A stretch of DNA of 64,000 nt, taken from positions 19,330,219-19,394,218 of the forward strand of contig NC_089322.1 in the NCBI RefSeq assembly GCF_036669915.1, in the 5' to 3' direction. Position numbers and translations under genes: made by a program. This DNA is from Pocillopora verrucosa (lineage: Eukaryota > Cnidaria > Anthozoa > Scleractinia > Pocilloporidae). Of the stretch, positions 32,775 through 43,389 are shown one piece after another. Every line of letters starts with the position of its first letter. Positions within the stretch are counted from its first letter, which is position 1. The notes beneath the pieces were generated by a model. That model was not told where the DNA came from. It saw nothing but the letters and a program-made list of their open reading frames with translations, and made no database searches.

Positions 32775-34510
32775 TCAGGAATTGTAAGGTCGAACACGAA
32801 CTGAACCATCGGGATTCATTGTAACTAGAGACAGTGCCTCCACAGGAAAAGCAAAGAATCCTCCGTTGAAGAGCTTGCCATTCTCTGATGGGTCGCCAAG
32901 TATACAAGGTGGCACATGATCCCCTTGAACAGACGTAACCATCATACACACATGACCAGTTGGAATTGGACAACCATGTATCATGGACCGGCCTCTTTGT
33001 TCATATCCACCGGCAACAACTTTATTGTTTACTTTGTAAACCAGCATCTCTGTAGGTACATACAAATCAGGTAAGTGGCAATTTTTGCTGTTAAAGAATT
33101 CATAATTTTAGTATTCCCATTTATAACAATATTTTTCATAAAAACAAACTTCACTGACTGAAACTTCAAAGTTAAGGCAAAGAACATACTTACTAATTTT
33201 GTAGAGACAGCAGATAATTAAAAAACTAAACAAAATTGATTGTGACCTCATGGCTTAATAAAGACTACTAACATTATTGCATTAGAAAAAGTACATCTCA
33301 AAGTACTACTCATCCTAGACTAAGTATGTCATGAGACAAAGTAAACAGTGTTTATCTTGACTCACACCTGTTACATTTTTGGACTCTTGGTGCAGAGCAC
33401 TTTAGCATTGATTCAAATAAATGGGTCCTCGAAGCTTGCCAATTTGCATTAACTGACTCCATTCTTTTTCCCCAATCATTCGATTGGGAGTCTCTAAGGT
33501 CTGTCCAACCATGAAGAAGGTCGTCTGCTTCATTTAGAAGAAATTCATAATTACCTAACAAGGAAAAGATAAAAATTAAAAATAAAATGATATGCAGCCA
33601 AAATTAGGTGGAATGTGTGATACAGCAGATTGGGTGAAATAATATAGGTGGCTGTGGTTGATGTTGTTGAATATATATGTTGTTGTGGCGATGTTGCTGT
33701 GGTTGAAATAAGGGTGATACATAGCACAATTACATTACTATATGTCAAAAGCCAGTGGGCAATAAAGTTAGTACATTATAAGGTAAAATATATAAACAAT
33801 GAAGTGGCATTGATGGTGAAAAAAAGGTTATTCCAGTTTTTGCGTGTGATTTGTTGGGCAAAACTTCACAGAAATTCATTTCTTCAAATTAATAAACGAC
33901 AACAACAATTGTTTTACATATACCCACGCGGCAATGTAATATCATCTATAAATATGCATAAACTGATTTGACCGGGTTCTGGCCGTTCAGTTGCAGCAAA
34001 TGTCAAACTAAACTTATACCCAACTAACGATATAACTAACAATTTTTTGATTAATACCATCTGAATCCTGGTCTGTGCACTGTTCTATGAAAGGCTCACA
34101 AGAATCATGCATTTCTTCATCAAGGCCAGTGTCATTTGTACTCTTAGCTCCTAAAAATGCAGTAAAAAGAATTCAGGAAATGTAAAATATATGCGTAAAA
34201 AAAGCCCAAGTCACTAAACGCGAAAAGAAAGAGAACACTTTATGACTTTACACAAGGCTAAAACGTCTGGAAACAGTACCAGTACCTACGTACCCTGGCT
34301 TTTCCTATTTGGTCTGTATTTCGATTTATAAACTCGTCGGCCAGTTAGAGGATCTCGCCGAAGTTCCATGATTGTAGCCTTCTTTTTGGTTTCCTTAACG
34401 GCATTTTGATCCAAAAGTTTAGCAAGACCGGCAATAATATCCGCAGATGACTCTTTAATTCCCTTTTTCTTTGGCCTTTTCCTAGATCTGCTCTCATCTT
34501 GATCCGCCAT
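32775..34510 (-). CDS. Four-exon gene, unrecognised protein (269 aa)
   Basis: Four minus-strand exons splice in matching phases: 34294-34510 (donor gtacgt, phase 1), 34058-34150 (donor gtatta, phase 1), 33368-33554 (donor gtgtga, phase 2) and 32775-33087 (acceptor aacag, stop TGA). They total 810 nt, 269 aa. The protein starts MADQDESRSRKRPKKKG with a strongly basic, probably nuclear N-terminus, then a basic Arg/Lys stretch RRVYKSKYRPNRKS. An acidic linker follows (GLDEEMHDSCEPF), then LLHGWTDLRDSQSN, a cysteine pair in QKCNSKNC, and a C-terminal block with GCPIPTGHVCMMVTSV and GGFFAFPVEALSLVTM. I do not recognise the family; the W-rich part followed by CxxxxC is loosely like N-termini of some transposon-derived proteins. 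Its promoter and start resemble those of the gene at 3577. The stop abuts a MITE, so the last exon or 3' UTR may have been reshaped by it. Confidence 0.55.
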
Positions 34511-34515
34511 TTTGA

Positions 34516-34625
34516 TTCCTTGGGATCCACGCCTCCTTAGCATTGCCTCTTGTTTTACTGATTATTGGTAAAACAAGACTCTGAGCCAGTTACTGATATT
34601 GGTAATTCTAGAATGAGGACATGTT
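34516..34625. promoter_or_regulatory. Shared 5' block, copy 2
   Basis: Near-identical to 3597-3710 and located just upstream of the minus-strand start at 34510. On its other side the duplicated NDUFB11-like segment starts at about 34627, so only 171 bp separate the two divergent start codons. That arrangement could act as a two-way promoter. Confidence 0.55.
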
Positions 34626-34681
34626 GGCTGGGAAGATCTTAGCCGGACTGTATCCTGGGAAGAGATCTAAGTGATTTCAAA

Positions 34682-36051
34682 ATGGCGGCTCGAAATCTCC
34701 TTAGGGCTGCTGCTTCATGCAGACGAAATCTCGCTTTCAGTAAGACTTTTACTCGGAACCAAAGCATATTCACGAAGTACAGAGAACTGCCTAACAGTTT
34801 CCTATTCAACGAGAAGGTAAGTTATTGAATTTGCTGCCATCCAAGCACAATTCAATATTACTTCAATATGGCGTACCACCTAAAGGTTCTTGAAATAATA
34901 CTATTTAGCTGACTTCGCTCTTAATAGTGATGTTTTCTTTTAAGTAAGAAAAGTATAACATCTTATTTCTAATTTTTTACTCTTTTTTGTGCTTTTTGCG
35001 GTAAAGTTCATCTGTAGATGCACTGGTCTAGATTTTTGAAGTTCAAATGAACGACGTTTATGTGCATGTGAATTCTCTTAGATATTACCCAGTTCATTAT
35101 GCTTATGATGCATTCGGTACTGCTTTTGTATTTTGAATTTACGCTTACATTCTACGATGTGTATGCACTTTCAAGGCAAATGATCCTGTAGAGGATCATG
35201 TACATGTGCATGTACAGTTTTCAAAGTGCCTCTCATTTTGATTATGAAAAAAACTTAGCACTGACAGCTGCCATTCTCTGCAATCTATGCCACCACATGT
35301 TAAAGGAATCATCAACAAAGCAAAGATGTGATAGAAGCCACCTACTAAAAATACACAACAATCACTTGAAAAATAGTTTTTAAATAGGTTAAATTTTAAG
35401 TTTAAATAAGCAATATAACTCACCATATATTATTTTACCTTTTTGAATTGTTAGTGCTTGTTGGTATTTCAGTCACTTAATGTTCTCCATCATAACCTTT
35501 GATATGTATTTTATTAAATGAATAAATGAATCAAATGAATCAAATAAAATTTTCTATGATATTTCCCTTGAGCTAGGTTGAACTTGGAAATAGTTAAGGA
35601 TAGGATTAGGAAGCAGCAGATTGTAGTCGATAGAATGTAATCATTAGAATAAAATAACTATGTGAAATGAGACCTATGACAGATTTTAATTTAATTAAGT
35701 TATACTATATTGTAGGGAAAGAATTTTAGTGAAATAAAGACATCATTATTATTATATTATTATAGCTTATGCAAATTATATTGCATAAGCAATTGAAAAT
35801 AAATGTGTTTGTCCTTGTTTGTAACTTCATATTTGACTGCCGTTAAAACCAGGAGCTTCTGCCTATGAAAATTATGTTGTATAAACAACTGAAAATAAGT
35901 TTGAATGTCTTTGTTTCTAACTTCTTAACTGACAGCCCTTAAAACCAGGAGAGAGGCGAAAATGGGAAGACTGGGAAGAGCCTTGGTACAGATGGTGGGC
36001 TCTCATTCTAGTTTCAATTCCTGTTTTGTTCTACTACAAGCCTGAAACTAG
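34682..36051 (+). pseudogene. Partial NDUFB11-like duplicate, exons 1-2 only
   Basis: Exon 1 (34682-34816, 45 aa, start MAARNLLRAAASCRRN, a typical mitochondrial presequence) and exon 2 (35936-36051, with WEDWEEPWYRWWALILVS and the membrane segment) are open and keep their gtaag donors. They match 48048-48182 and 49289-49404 with a few replacements. The duplicated stretch runs from ~34627 to ~37588 and then stops inside a type A MITE, so exon 3 is absent. It is therefore probably a dead 3'-truncated copy, unless it splices into unrelated downstream sequence. Its upstream sequence differs from that of the complete gene. Confidence 0.7.
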
Positions 36052-37590
36052 GTAAGATCATGTCCAACTTTTGTCATTTTTAAGAATAGTCACTTCAGAA
36101 CTTAACAAGTGCATTTCAGCACCAAACCTATGTATGTTCATTTCCTGACCTGTGTTGGCAATTTATGTCTTAGTTAAAGTGTGCATGGGAAGTACAAATA
36201 GTTGTTGCCCAGCTTTGTAGTTATTTTTATTTTCCGCTAGGTGAGATGTTGTCCAACTTTTGTAGGTTTTTAGAGTACTCACCTCAGAACTTAACAAGTG
36301 CATTTTAGAAACAAACCTAGGTGTGTTTATTTCCTGACTTGCGTTAGCAATTTTTTTCTATTAAGTCAAAGTGTTCGTGGTTTAACAAATTCTTGTTGTT
36401 TAGCTTTGTAGTTATTTTTATTCGCCATTTCTCCTAAAAGTTAGTATTTCTCACAAAAGTTAGTGGGCTGCACTACAGTCCACCTGAGTTTGACTATAGC
36501 CTTGGTCAAGGTACTTTTAGATCAAACAACCAAACCGTGCCTCACCATTTATTTGGAAACTGTTAGTGACACTTCTTAGAATGTTTCCTTCTTCCTTCTT
36601 AACCCTTTCACTCCCATGAGTAACCAAGACAGAATTTCTCCTTAAAATATCAATACAATATCAAGCAGACAAGTGATGAGAATAAAAAAAAATATCAGTT
36701 AGAGGACTATAAGATGATTTAATACCAAATTCTCCAAACTGACCTCACAAAAACTGTATAGGAGATAGTAAGGAGAATTACTAATGAGATCTTGAGAGTT
36801 AAAGGGTTAAAGGGATCAGATGTAAAATGAAGATCAATTTGAACCTGGTAGATGGAATACATGTATTTGCTTTGAATTGTTGATTGTTAAGAGTACTCTG
36901 GATTACATTCATTTTGTGTTTGGATTAAAAAACTGGCCACCATCTCGACAAATCTGATGCAAGACTTAAACTTATCCTAGCCAGATCATTTACAGTTTTC
37001 TTTTCCTGATAATGTCTATATGTTAATTATAACAGTGACTATTTCATCAAATGTGATTGGTGCATTAGCTGTTTTATTCTTCACTGATCATTCTGTACAG
37101 TTGTAATCGGATGGTGTAACTGGACAGGTGGCTGTAATCGGACACCTGTAATCAAACCAGCCAATCATACTTAGTCCAGTCAGCTAAATACACCTATCAC
37201 AGTATTGATCACAATAACCACAGCAAATACTCTGACTTCTCTTTGGCTCTTTGTAATCATCTTTTATTTAATTGGATGTTACAATTAGTTCAGCCAAAAA
37301 TTGTTATACTAGGATATTCTAATATTTAGGGGTGCCTTTTTTGTTTTTGTTTAGTTAATTCAATTGCTTTGTTTATTTAATTGATAAAACTTAATTTAAA
37401 AGTGTCTGAAGAGCTTATCTATATTTGTAAACTGTTTAACACCTGTTAGTGATGAACATGTAACTTCTCCCTATAATATCAATACATTATCTATGAAACA
37501 GGTAACGAGAATGTTCAAACTTATCAGGTAGAAGTTGTTGTCTTGATCTAATACCAAATTCTTGTAACTGATTTGCAAGGAAATGTGTTT
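36052..37590. repeat. Duplicated intron of the NDUFB11-like gene
   Basis: Collinear with 49405-50938 at high identity. It contains a type C MITE (36599-36810), a block shared inverted with family 3' flanks (about 37240-37400 against 9870-10000) and a truncated type A MITE (37440-37588). No other gene. Confidence 0.65.
36599..36810. mobile_element. TTAACCC-ended MITE, type C
   Basis: Ends TTAACCCTTTCACTCCCATG and GAGAGTTAAAGGGTTAA. The core has GATGAGAATAAA and GAGGACTATAAGATGATTTA. Related copies: 49957-50168 (the duplicate) and 61674-61889. Confidence 0.6.
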
Positions 37591-38520
37591 CATTTCACAT
37601 GGCAGAGGCATACTACTGAAGTAAACAAGACAAAATGAAGCCGACGCCACTGTTTCAAATAACACATGAAGATAAAGAAAATGGCACTAGTTTAAACTCA
37701 TGAGACAAAGCCCATGCATTTTTTGTGGTAAATAGACTGGTGTTGAGGGATTTGGGGTCATGTGATAAAGTAAGTTCTATTGAGGTTTTTTCCTATCCTT
37801 AACACTTCAAGCCCAAAAGGCAATTAGGAAAATTCCCACCAAAACAGAGAAAAAAATAAGCTAAAACCATTAACTCATTAACCAAGCTCTACTGAAAGCT
37901 GGGCAAGTCAGCACCCACGTTATAAAAAGGACCAAACCCCCCCACTAAATAAGTACCCACCTACTAGGCCATAATGTCAAACAAGTACCCCTCTTGAATA
38001 GGCACCCCCCCTCCCCCACCCTCCTCCCTTACTTTCATGAATTGTAGGAACATAAGGAAAACCTGTTTTGCCACTTTATTTACAACTTTTTAAGTGTCAA
38101 CTACAGAGGAATCAGTACAGGAGAATAGTATCTTCCCTGTTCCTGTGATTTCTATCTCCATGTGCTAACTAACAGAATGTCTTATGTGCATTATCTGTTC
38201 TTTAAATTTTTGTCCTGTTGCGATTAAGTGTCCAACTTCCAGTAAGCACTTCTCCTTCAGCTGAAATTTTGAATAAGCATCCAGGTACTAAAATTTCAAG
38301 GAAATACATTCACCTTTTCACTCATAAGAGTGACTAGCATCTAATTTCTACTTGCAATATCTTCCCTGAATCACACATAAAGGTCACAAGAATAAGGGAG
38401 ATGATCACCAATGAAGGAGGCTCTAGATTGTTGAACAAATTCTCCTTGTCTGCACTTTAAGAAATGTACAATGAACAGTATGGAGTATATGCATACTGAT
38501 ATTAGGGTGTATAGGGTTAA
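37590..38520 (-). repeat. 3' flank of family unit 5 (inverted)
   Basis: As reverse complement this matches parts of 10440-11690: catttcacatggcagaggca against the region near 11650, cttcaagcccaaaaggcaat against 11440, and the type B MITE at 38309-38520. It lies downstream of the broken minus-strand copy 38779-39774, in the same order as in the intact units. Confidence 0.6.
38309..38520. mobile_element. TTAACCC-ended MITE, type B (decayed end)
   Basis: Carries GGAGTATATGCATACTGATA and TAGGGTTAAG at one end; the other end is decayed (ttcaccttttcactcataag). Confidence 0.5.
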
Positions 38521-38778
38521 GTCAAGAAAAATTAGAATTCATAGAGCTGATACTCTAGTTATGCCTAATGAGGAATGGGTAAATATAATACTGGCTGTGC
38601 CTAAAGTGAAAAAAATTATTACTAAAAGTAAACATAATGCAAACAATAGCAACAAAAAGACTACTTTCTAAAACTGCATGGTAACAATATGCCTACACTA
38701 TATTTAACCAGTCTGAAAACTGCCAACATCTTTCATGCAATCCTCAATTAGTAGCCAAAAGCAGGAATCTTTTACATT

Positions 38779-39652
38779 TCACACTTTGGTTTCTTCAGGA
38801 CGATCTAATGATTGGTCTTCATTGTTCTCCCCATTGATTTCCAAAGGCAAAGAATCAGGAAGTTCTAATGATTCAACTCTCTCATTCTCCCCATTAGATC
38901 CCAAAGGAAAATGAGGCTGGCGGTACTGCTCAGAAGGCCGGAGACTTTGCTCAGAATGCAGGGGACTTTGCTCAGAATGCAGTGGATCCTGCTCAGAAGG
39001 CTGGGGGGGCGGAGGTGTAGTTAGAAATTTTGTCATTACTTCTTCCGCCCAGAATTTCCCAAAATCGCGAAAAAGCTCACCATCGTCAAGAACATCTGGA
39101 GAATCATTGACACTTTTTTGAAGATTAAATATACAATTCTTCAAAAATTCTTTGAACGCATTTTCTATCAATGTTCCCATTATTTCCTTATGAACCTGAC
39201 TTAGTCTATCCACATTAACTACTGTATTTGTTCCATCAATCTCCCATAGCTCTCTGTTGTTCTGAAGATGATGGATATAGTAACGTACCTCATGCAGCAC
39301 CATTGCGAGAACTACCTCATCGCTATCCTCGTCACCGATAGGGTCGGTCAAGTTTAGAGGCAGCTCTGCTTGTCGATCTTTAAACATTCTGACCAAAAAG
39401 GTCTTACCTTCTCCCTTTTCTAGATTATCATGGAGCTTCTGGAGGAAATTATGTTCGTTGTTTGGCATGCTCACATTAAACAAAATTTGGACTGGCTATA
39501 ATATACAGGAGGGGGTGGTGATGATGTTGAACTAGCCCTATGATCATTATCACCAAACTTTAGGCTATCTAAATACGGAATGTTTCCTTCAACCAACTCA
39601 TGAAGCTTTTTTTCTTCTTCTTCTTCTCCTCCTCCTCCTCCTCCTCCTCGTT

Positions 39653-39703
<51 letters not shown>

Positions 39704-39774
39704 CTCCTCCTCCTCCTCCTCCTCCTCCTCCTCCTCCTCCTCCTCCTCCTCCTCCTCCTCCTCCTCCTGATTCA
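38779..39774 (-). pseudogene. Broken family copy with Glu/Asp triplet-repeat N-terminus
   Basis: The subfamily-B leader (39776-39806) and start codon survive, but after MNQ the membrane segment, stalk and first ~130 helical-domain residues are gone. In their place is a run of GAG, GAC, GAG and GAA codons (39602-39768: long Glu, Asp, Glu, Lys tracts). Homology resumes one frame off with ELVEGNIPYLDSLKFGDN (compare YVNSLQF), breaks frame again near 39483, then continues to the end as DSDEVVLAMVLHEVRYYIHH. The tail is extended, with SEQDPLHSEQSPLHSEQ-type repeats, and stops at 38779. At least two frame breaks make it a pseudogene as read. The last 234 codons form one long open frame, so partial expression from an internal start cannot be excluded. 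Confidence 0.7.
39602..39770. repeat. Compound triplet microsatellite (CTC/CTT, GTC, CTC)
   Basis: About 168 bp. On plus it is TTC/TCC units, then ~17 GTC units, then ~19 CCT units. Read on minus it encodes Glu, Asp, Glu and Lys tracts inside the broken gene 38779-39774. Confidence 0.95.
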
Positions 39775-39775
39775 T

Positions 39776-40680
39776 GATTAACTTTTCTTCACGAAAATCA
39801 GGCTGGTTTAGAAGGGAACTTTATTGGCGCGTATTCTGTGAATCTTTGTTTCATGCGAGAAACCGCTGGTATGCGCCTGCGTCGGCTGATTAATCATTGT
39901 GGAGTGAAAATGCGTCGGAAAACAACAGTGGATCGAGTATTTGAGACAACCTTTCTTGTCATTTTTCCCTCTGTAACTTGGATAGAAGAGTCAAAGTCTT
40001 AAAATCGTTGTGTGGTATGTGGAAGGAAGTAATTTTCAAAAAGCAAAAGAGTTTACAAAGATGTTTTACCTTTGCTTTTGGAGAGGCATGAGTGCAAAGT
40101 GGGGTATTAACCGTCTCAAAACCCCGCAAAATCACTCGAGACAACACAGAAAAACGAAGTTTAGTGAACTTTATTTATCTGACTATCATTAAGCGGATTT
40201 AGGGGATAAAATGTTACGATGTACGGAATTTATGAAACATTTCTCGGGATCACTTGCGTCTTGCCGAGATCGACCGTTGCAAGTTACAAACAAAGTAAGA
40301 GTGCAACTAGCGTATCAAATAACTGACGTCACGCAGCCTTAAACCCACAGGGTCTTTGTGTTATGTTTGTCTGAGCGATCGATATAGATGTTATTTGAGA
40401 AAGATGGAAGAGGCCTGCCGAAGAGCACAGACGTATTGCACAGTATACTTCGATTGTTTCATTGTTTTCTCAAGCTATGGTTGATCATTTGAAGTACTCA
40501 CTTTCCTGCGAGCGTTTTGTTAAGCTTCAACTGTACTGCTACTGCAATGTACTTGCAGTAAAGAAGTTTGTTTGTTTCAAAACTTTTTTTCGACATGAAT
40601 CACAACCGGCGGGGCCGATTACCAAGACAAAAAACGTCAATGTCGAGTAAAGAAAACTTAGACAACGTTAGTACTAAACG
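39776..40680 (-). repeat. Upstream region of family unit 5 (inverted)
   Basis: As reverse complement this matches 19593-20158 in several blocks, plus the leader GCCTGATTTTCGTGAAGAAA next to the ATG. It holds a TGACGTCAC box at about 40324. No gene seen. Confidence 0.55.
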
Positions 40681-40689
40681 GTAGTTTGA

Positions 40690-40925
40690 TAACGGCGTAA
40701 TATGTGACTGGCGTAAAATCTTACATATATACACTACCGACCGAAAGACGTTACGCCGCTAGTTAGTCGGTGATCTATATATGTTAAATTTTACGCCAGT
40801 AACTAACAGCGTAATATCTTTCAGTCAGTGATGTATATATGTAAGATATTACGCCAGTAACTAACGGCGTATTATCTTCCAGTCGGTGATATATATTATG
40901 TAAATTTTACGCCAGTAATACAGTT
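40690..40925. repeat. Tandem ~60-bp units with palindromic cores
   Basis: About three and a half units share AGTCGGTGATNTATATATGT and ATTTTACGCCAGTAACTAAC. Each unit contains GGCGTAA or TTACGCC boxes in opposite directions, so several hairpins are possible. Confidence 0.7.
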
Positions 40926-41029
40926 TAATTATATATTAATTTATTATAGTTAACCTACCGACTAACATAGTGGCGTAAAATCTTGGCTTGGCTGCGTATA
41001 TGAGGAATTTTTTTAGTTTTTCAGCCAAG

Positions 41030-43015
41030 CCTTTGGCTGTGCCAATTTTATGGTAGACAAATCGTACATCAGTCACTTAAGAAATTTTACAGCTCCTATC
41101 CTGGAAACTCAGACACTCTTAAGGAACATGACAATATTTCACCTGATCACTCCTCATGTTCTTTCCCAATGAAATGTGGACAAAACTTTTAAAGAAAACC
41201 TTATTGTCTCACAATCGTCTCCACATTCAATTTCATGATTCATAGAAGTAAGATATTAACATCTTAATAAATAAATCAATAAATCAAATCTCAAACTTCA
41301 AGTTTTCGGCCTTTTTTAGCGTTTTCTTCTCACTTTCATCATCACAACATTCTCATCCGAAGAGCCAGCAAACCATTTGAGTATCCGCAGAGTTAGAAAT
41401 GATGGTAAACTTAGAATCCTCTTTAATCCCTCTTCAAAAAGTATTACAAAAAGGCGGCGATCACCTATTTGAAATCCCAGGAAAGCGCGCTGAATAAACT
41501 TGAAGTAACAAAACATTGCGTTCTATCAGGATCAAAAGATAAAGACAGTTGATACTGAGAGAATTGATCATGATGAGAAGATAGTCTTCTGTTACTCCAT
41601 GGGAACAAGTCAATTTAAAAAAAGACTGGTACCGAGACTAGAAATTGTGTGAAAGCTAAACTAAGCGTGAGACGAGTTTAATCTCCACAGCTAACTGACC
41701 CTTTATCAAATTTAAGAAGAGGCTGACTTATCAGCTAAATGGTGTTCTTCGGATGTGCACAGTCGAACGTCTCTCTTGTAAGCTTCCAGGGAAGATTTCC
41801 TTTTATTTGTTTTTGTTGGAGCTCGAACAGAAGTTAATTCACAGTGTCCCTCGGGAGTAAGCAACGCATCTGATGATTTGAAACCTGCAAACGTTCAATT
41901 TTTAATGGGCTCCTGGGCAAACTGATCTTCTTGAAGTCGTAAGTGGCTATTCCTGCACACTTACACTGATGGTAACTAATAAGCCGAGAAAATCTCGTTG
42001 TCAATTGATATGGCCCAAAGTCCGTATGCACGTTCATGACTGTGTCACACCTCGACTGTCAATATTTTATGCGTCGGTCAATTTGAAGATTCAACATCCC
42101 CCCGGGGCAACCCGTAGGCATTTGAACTTTTTAAGATTGGCTGTTTAAATCCCCCGGGGGGGGAGGGGTTCAAATTGTGCTCACATGCTCAACCTAAGTG
42201 CCGGATTCGGTTGTCAATTTTTCTTGAAAAAAACAAAGACTGTGAGTTAATACTCATTGACCAAGCTCTACTAAAAGCTTGGCAAATAAGCGCCCACGTT
42301 GTAAAAAGCACAACCCCCCAAATAAGTACCCACTTACTGGGTCATAATGTCAAACAAGCTCCCCTCTTAAATAAGCACCCTTCCCCCCCCCCCCACTCTC
42401 CTCCCTCACTTTTGCAAATAATAGGAACACAGGGAAAACCCTTTTCTACTACCACTTTATTTACAACTTTTCAAGTGTAAACTACAGAGGAATTAGTACA
42501 GGATAATAATTTCTTCCTCATTCCTGTGATTTCTATCTCCATGTGATAACAGAGTTCCTTCATGTGCGTTACCTGTTCTTTCAATTTTTTTTGCTGTGCT
42601 AACTTGAGAAGCGCCCCCCCTCAATCAAGTATCCTACTGCCAATAAGCACCCCTCCTCAAGCTGAAATTTCAAATAAGCGCCCTAGTACTAATATTTCGA
42701 GGGAATAAATTAACCCTTTCACTCCAGAGAATGACTAGCATCTAATTTCTCCTCGCAATGTCTTCTCTGAATCACACATTAAGGTCACAGGAATAAAGGA
42801 AATGATCACCAATGAAAGAAGCGCAAGATCATTAAACAAATTCTCCTTAAGCACCTTAAGAAATATCTGATGAACAGTATGGAGAATATGCATACTGATA
42901 TTAGAGTGTAAAGAGTTAAGTCAAGGAAAATTAGAATTCAGGGGGCTGATACTCTAGTTATGCCTAATGAGGAATTGGTAGTGGTTCTTCCACTACATGT
43001 CTTTATTCTTTTTAT
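41030..43015 (-). repeat. Distal 3' flank of family unit 4 (inverted)
   Basis: As reverse complement, 41040-41180 matches 12235-12380, the stretch around 41530-41580 matches about 11240-11290, and 42240-42700 matches 10440-10830. It includes a C-run (42383-42396) and a type B MITE at 42710-42919. No gene supported. Confidence 0.6.
42710..42919. mobile_element. TTAACCC-ended MITE, type B
   Basis: Starts TTAACCCTTTCACTCCAGAG and ends GAGTGTAAAGAGTTAA. Confidence 0.6.
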
Positions 43016-43019
43016 TCTT

Positions 43020-43365
43020 TTATATTTTTCGGCACTTCTCCTAAATGGATCAATGAAGAGCAGAAATTTAGCTGAAAGGAGATCGTGAGGTGGTCCTCAC
43101 GGAGGGCCCTCAGCTGGGGAGACTCACTCGACAAATTTCGGAGGGGATCATCGGCGAGCCATTATCTCAAAACATCAACGCCAGTTGGTTCTGAATGAAT
43201 TGGAAATATTTCAAAAGTTTTCTTTACTTTTAACCTGTTCTCTAGGATCTGTTTACGTCTCAGACTGCTGTAATTTGTGTAAATTCTTTCCGCGAACTTG
43301 CACCATTCCCGCCTCTGTAGATCTCTTCGGTCTTCTTGGTCACATCTGCTTTGTTATTTACAGGT
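43020..43365 (-). pseudogene. Internal fragment of a subfamily-B paralog
   Basis: As reverse complement this matches the middle of the gene at 45780-47126 (about 46560-46900): the stalk end and the first part of the helical domain. Shared landmarks are tcttcggtcttcttggtcac, aaattctttccgcgaac and cttctcctaaatggatcaat (against cttctcccaagagaaacaac). Stops and indels interrupt every frame. It sits inside the 3' flank of unit 4, so a second gene once lay here or was inserted. Confidence 0.65.
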
Positions 43366-43389
43366 GTTTTTTTTTTCTTTTGGTTAGTT

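Noticed and set aside
35198..35426. Short frames duplicated at 35196 and 48563
   Set aside because: They lie in intron 1 of the NDUFB11-like gene and its copy; duplicated with the intron.
39569..39775. Stand-alone acidic protein MNQEEEE...
   Set aside because: It is the leader and first codons of a broken family copy followed by a triplet microsatellite.
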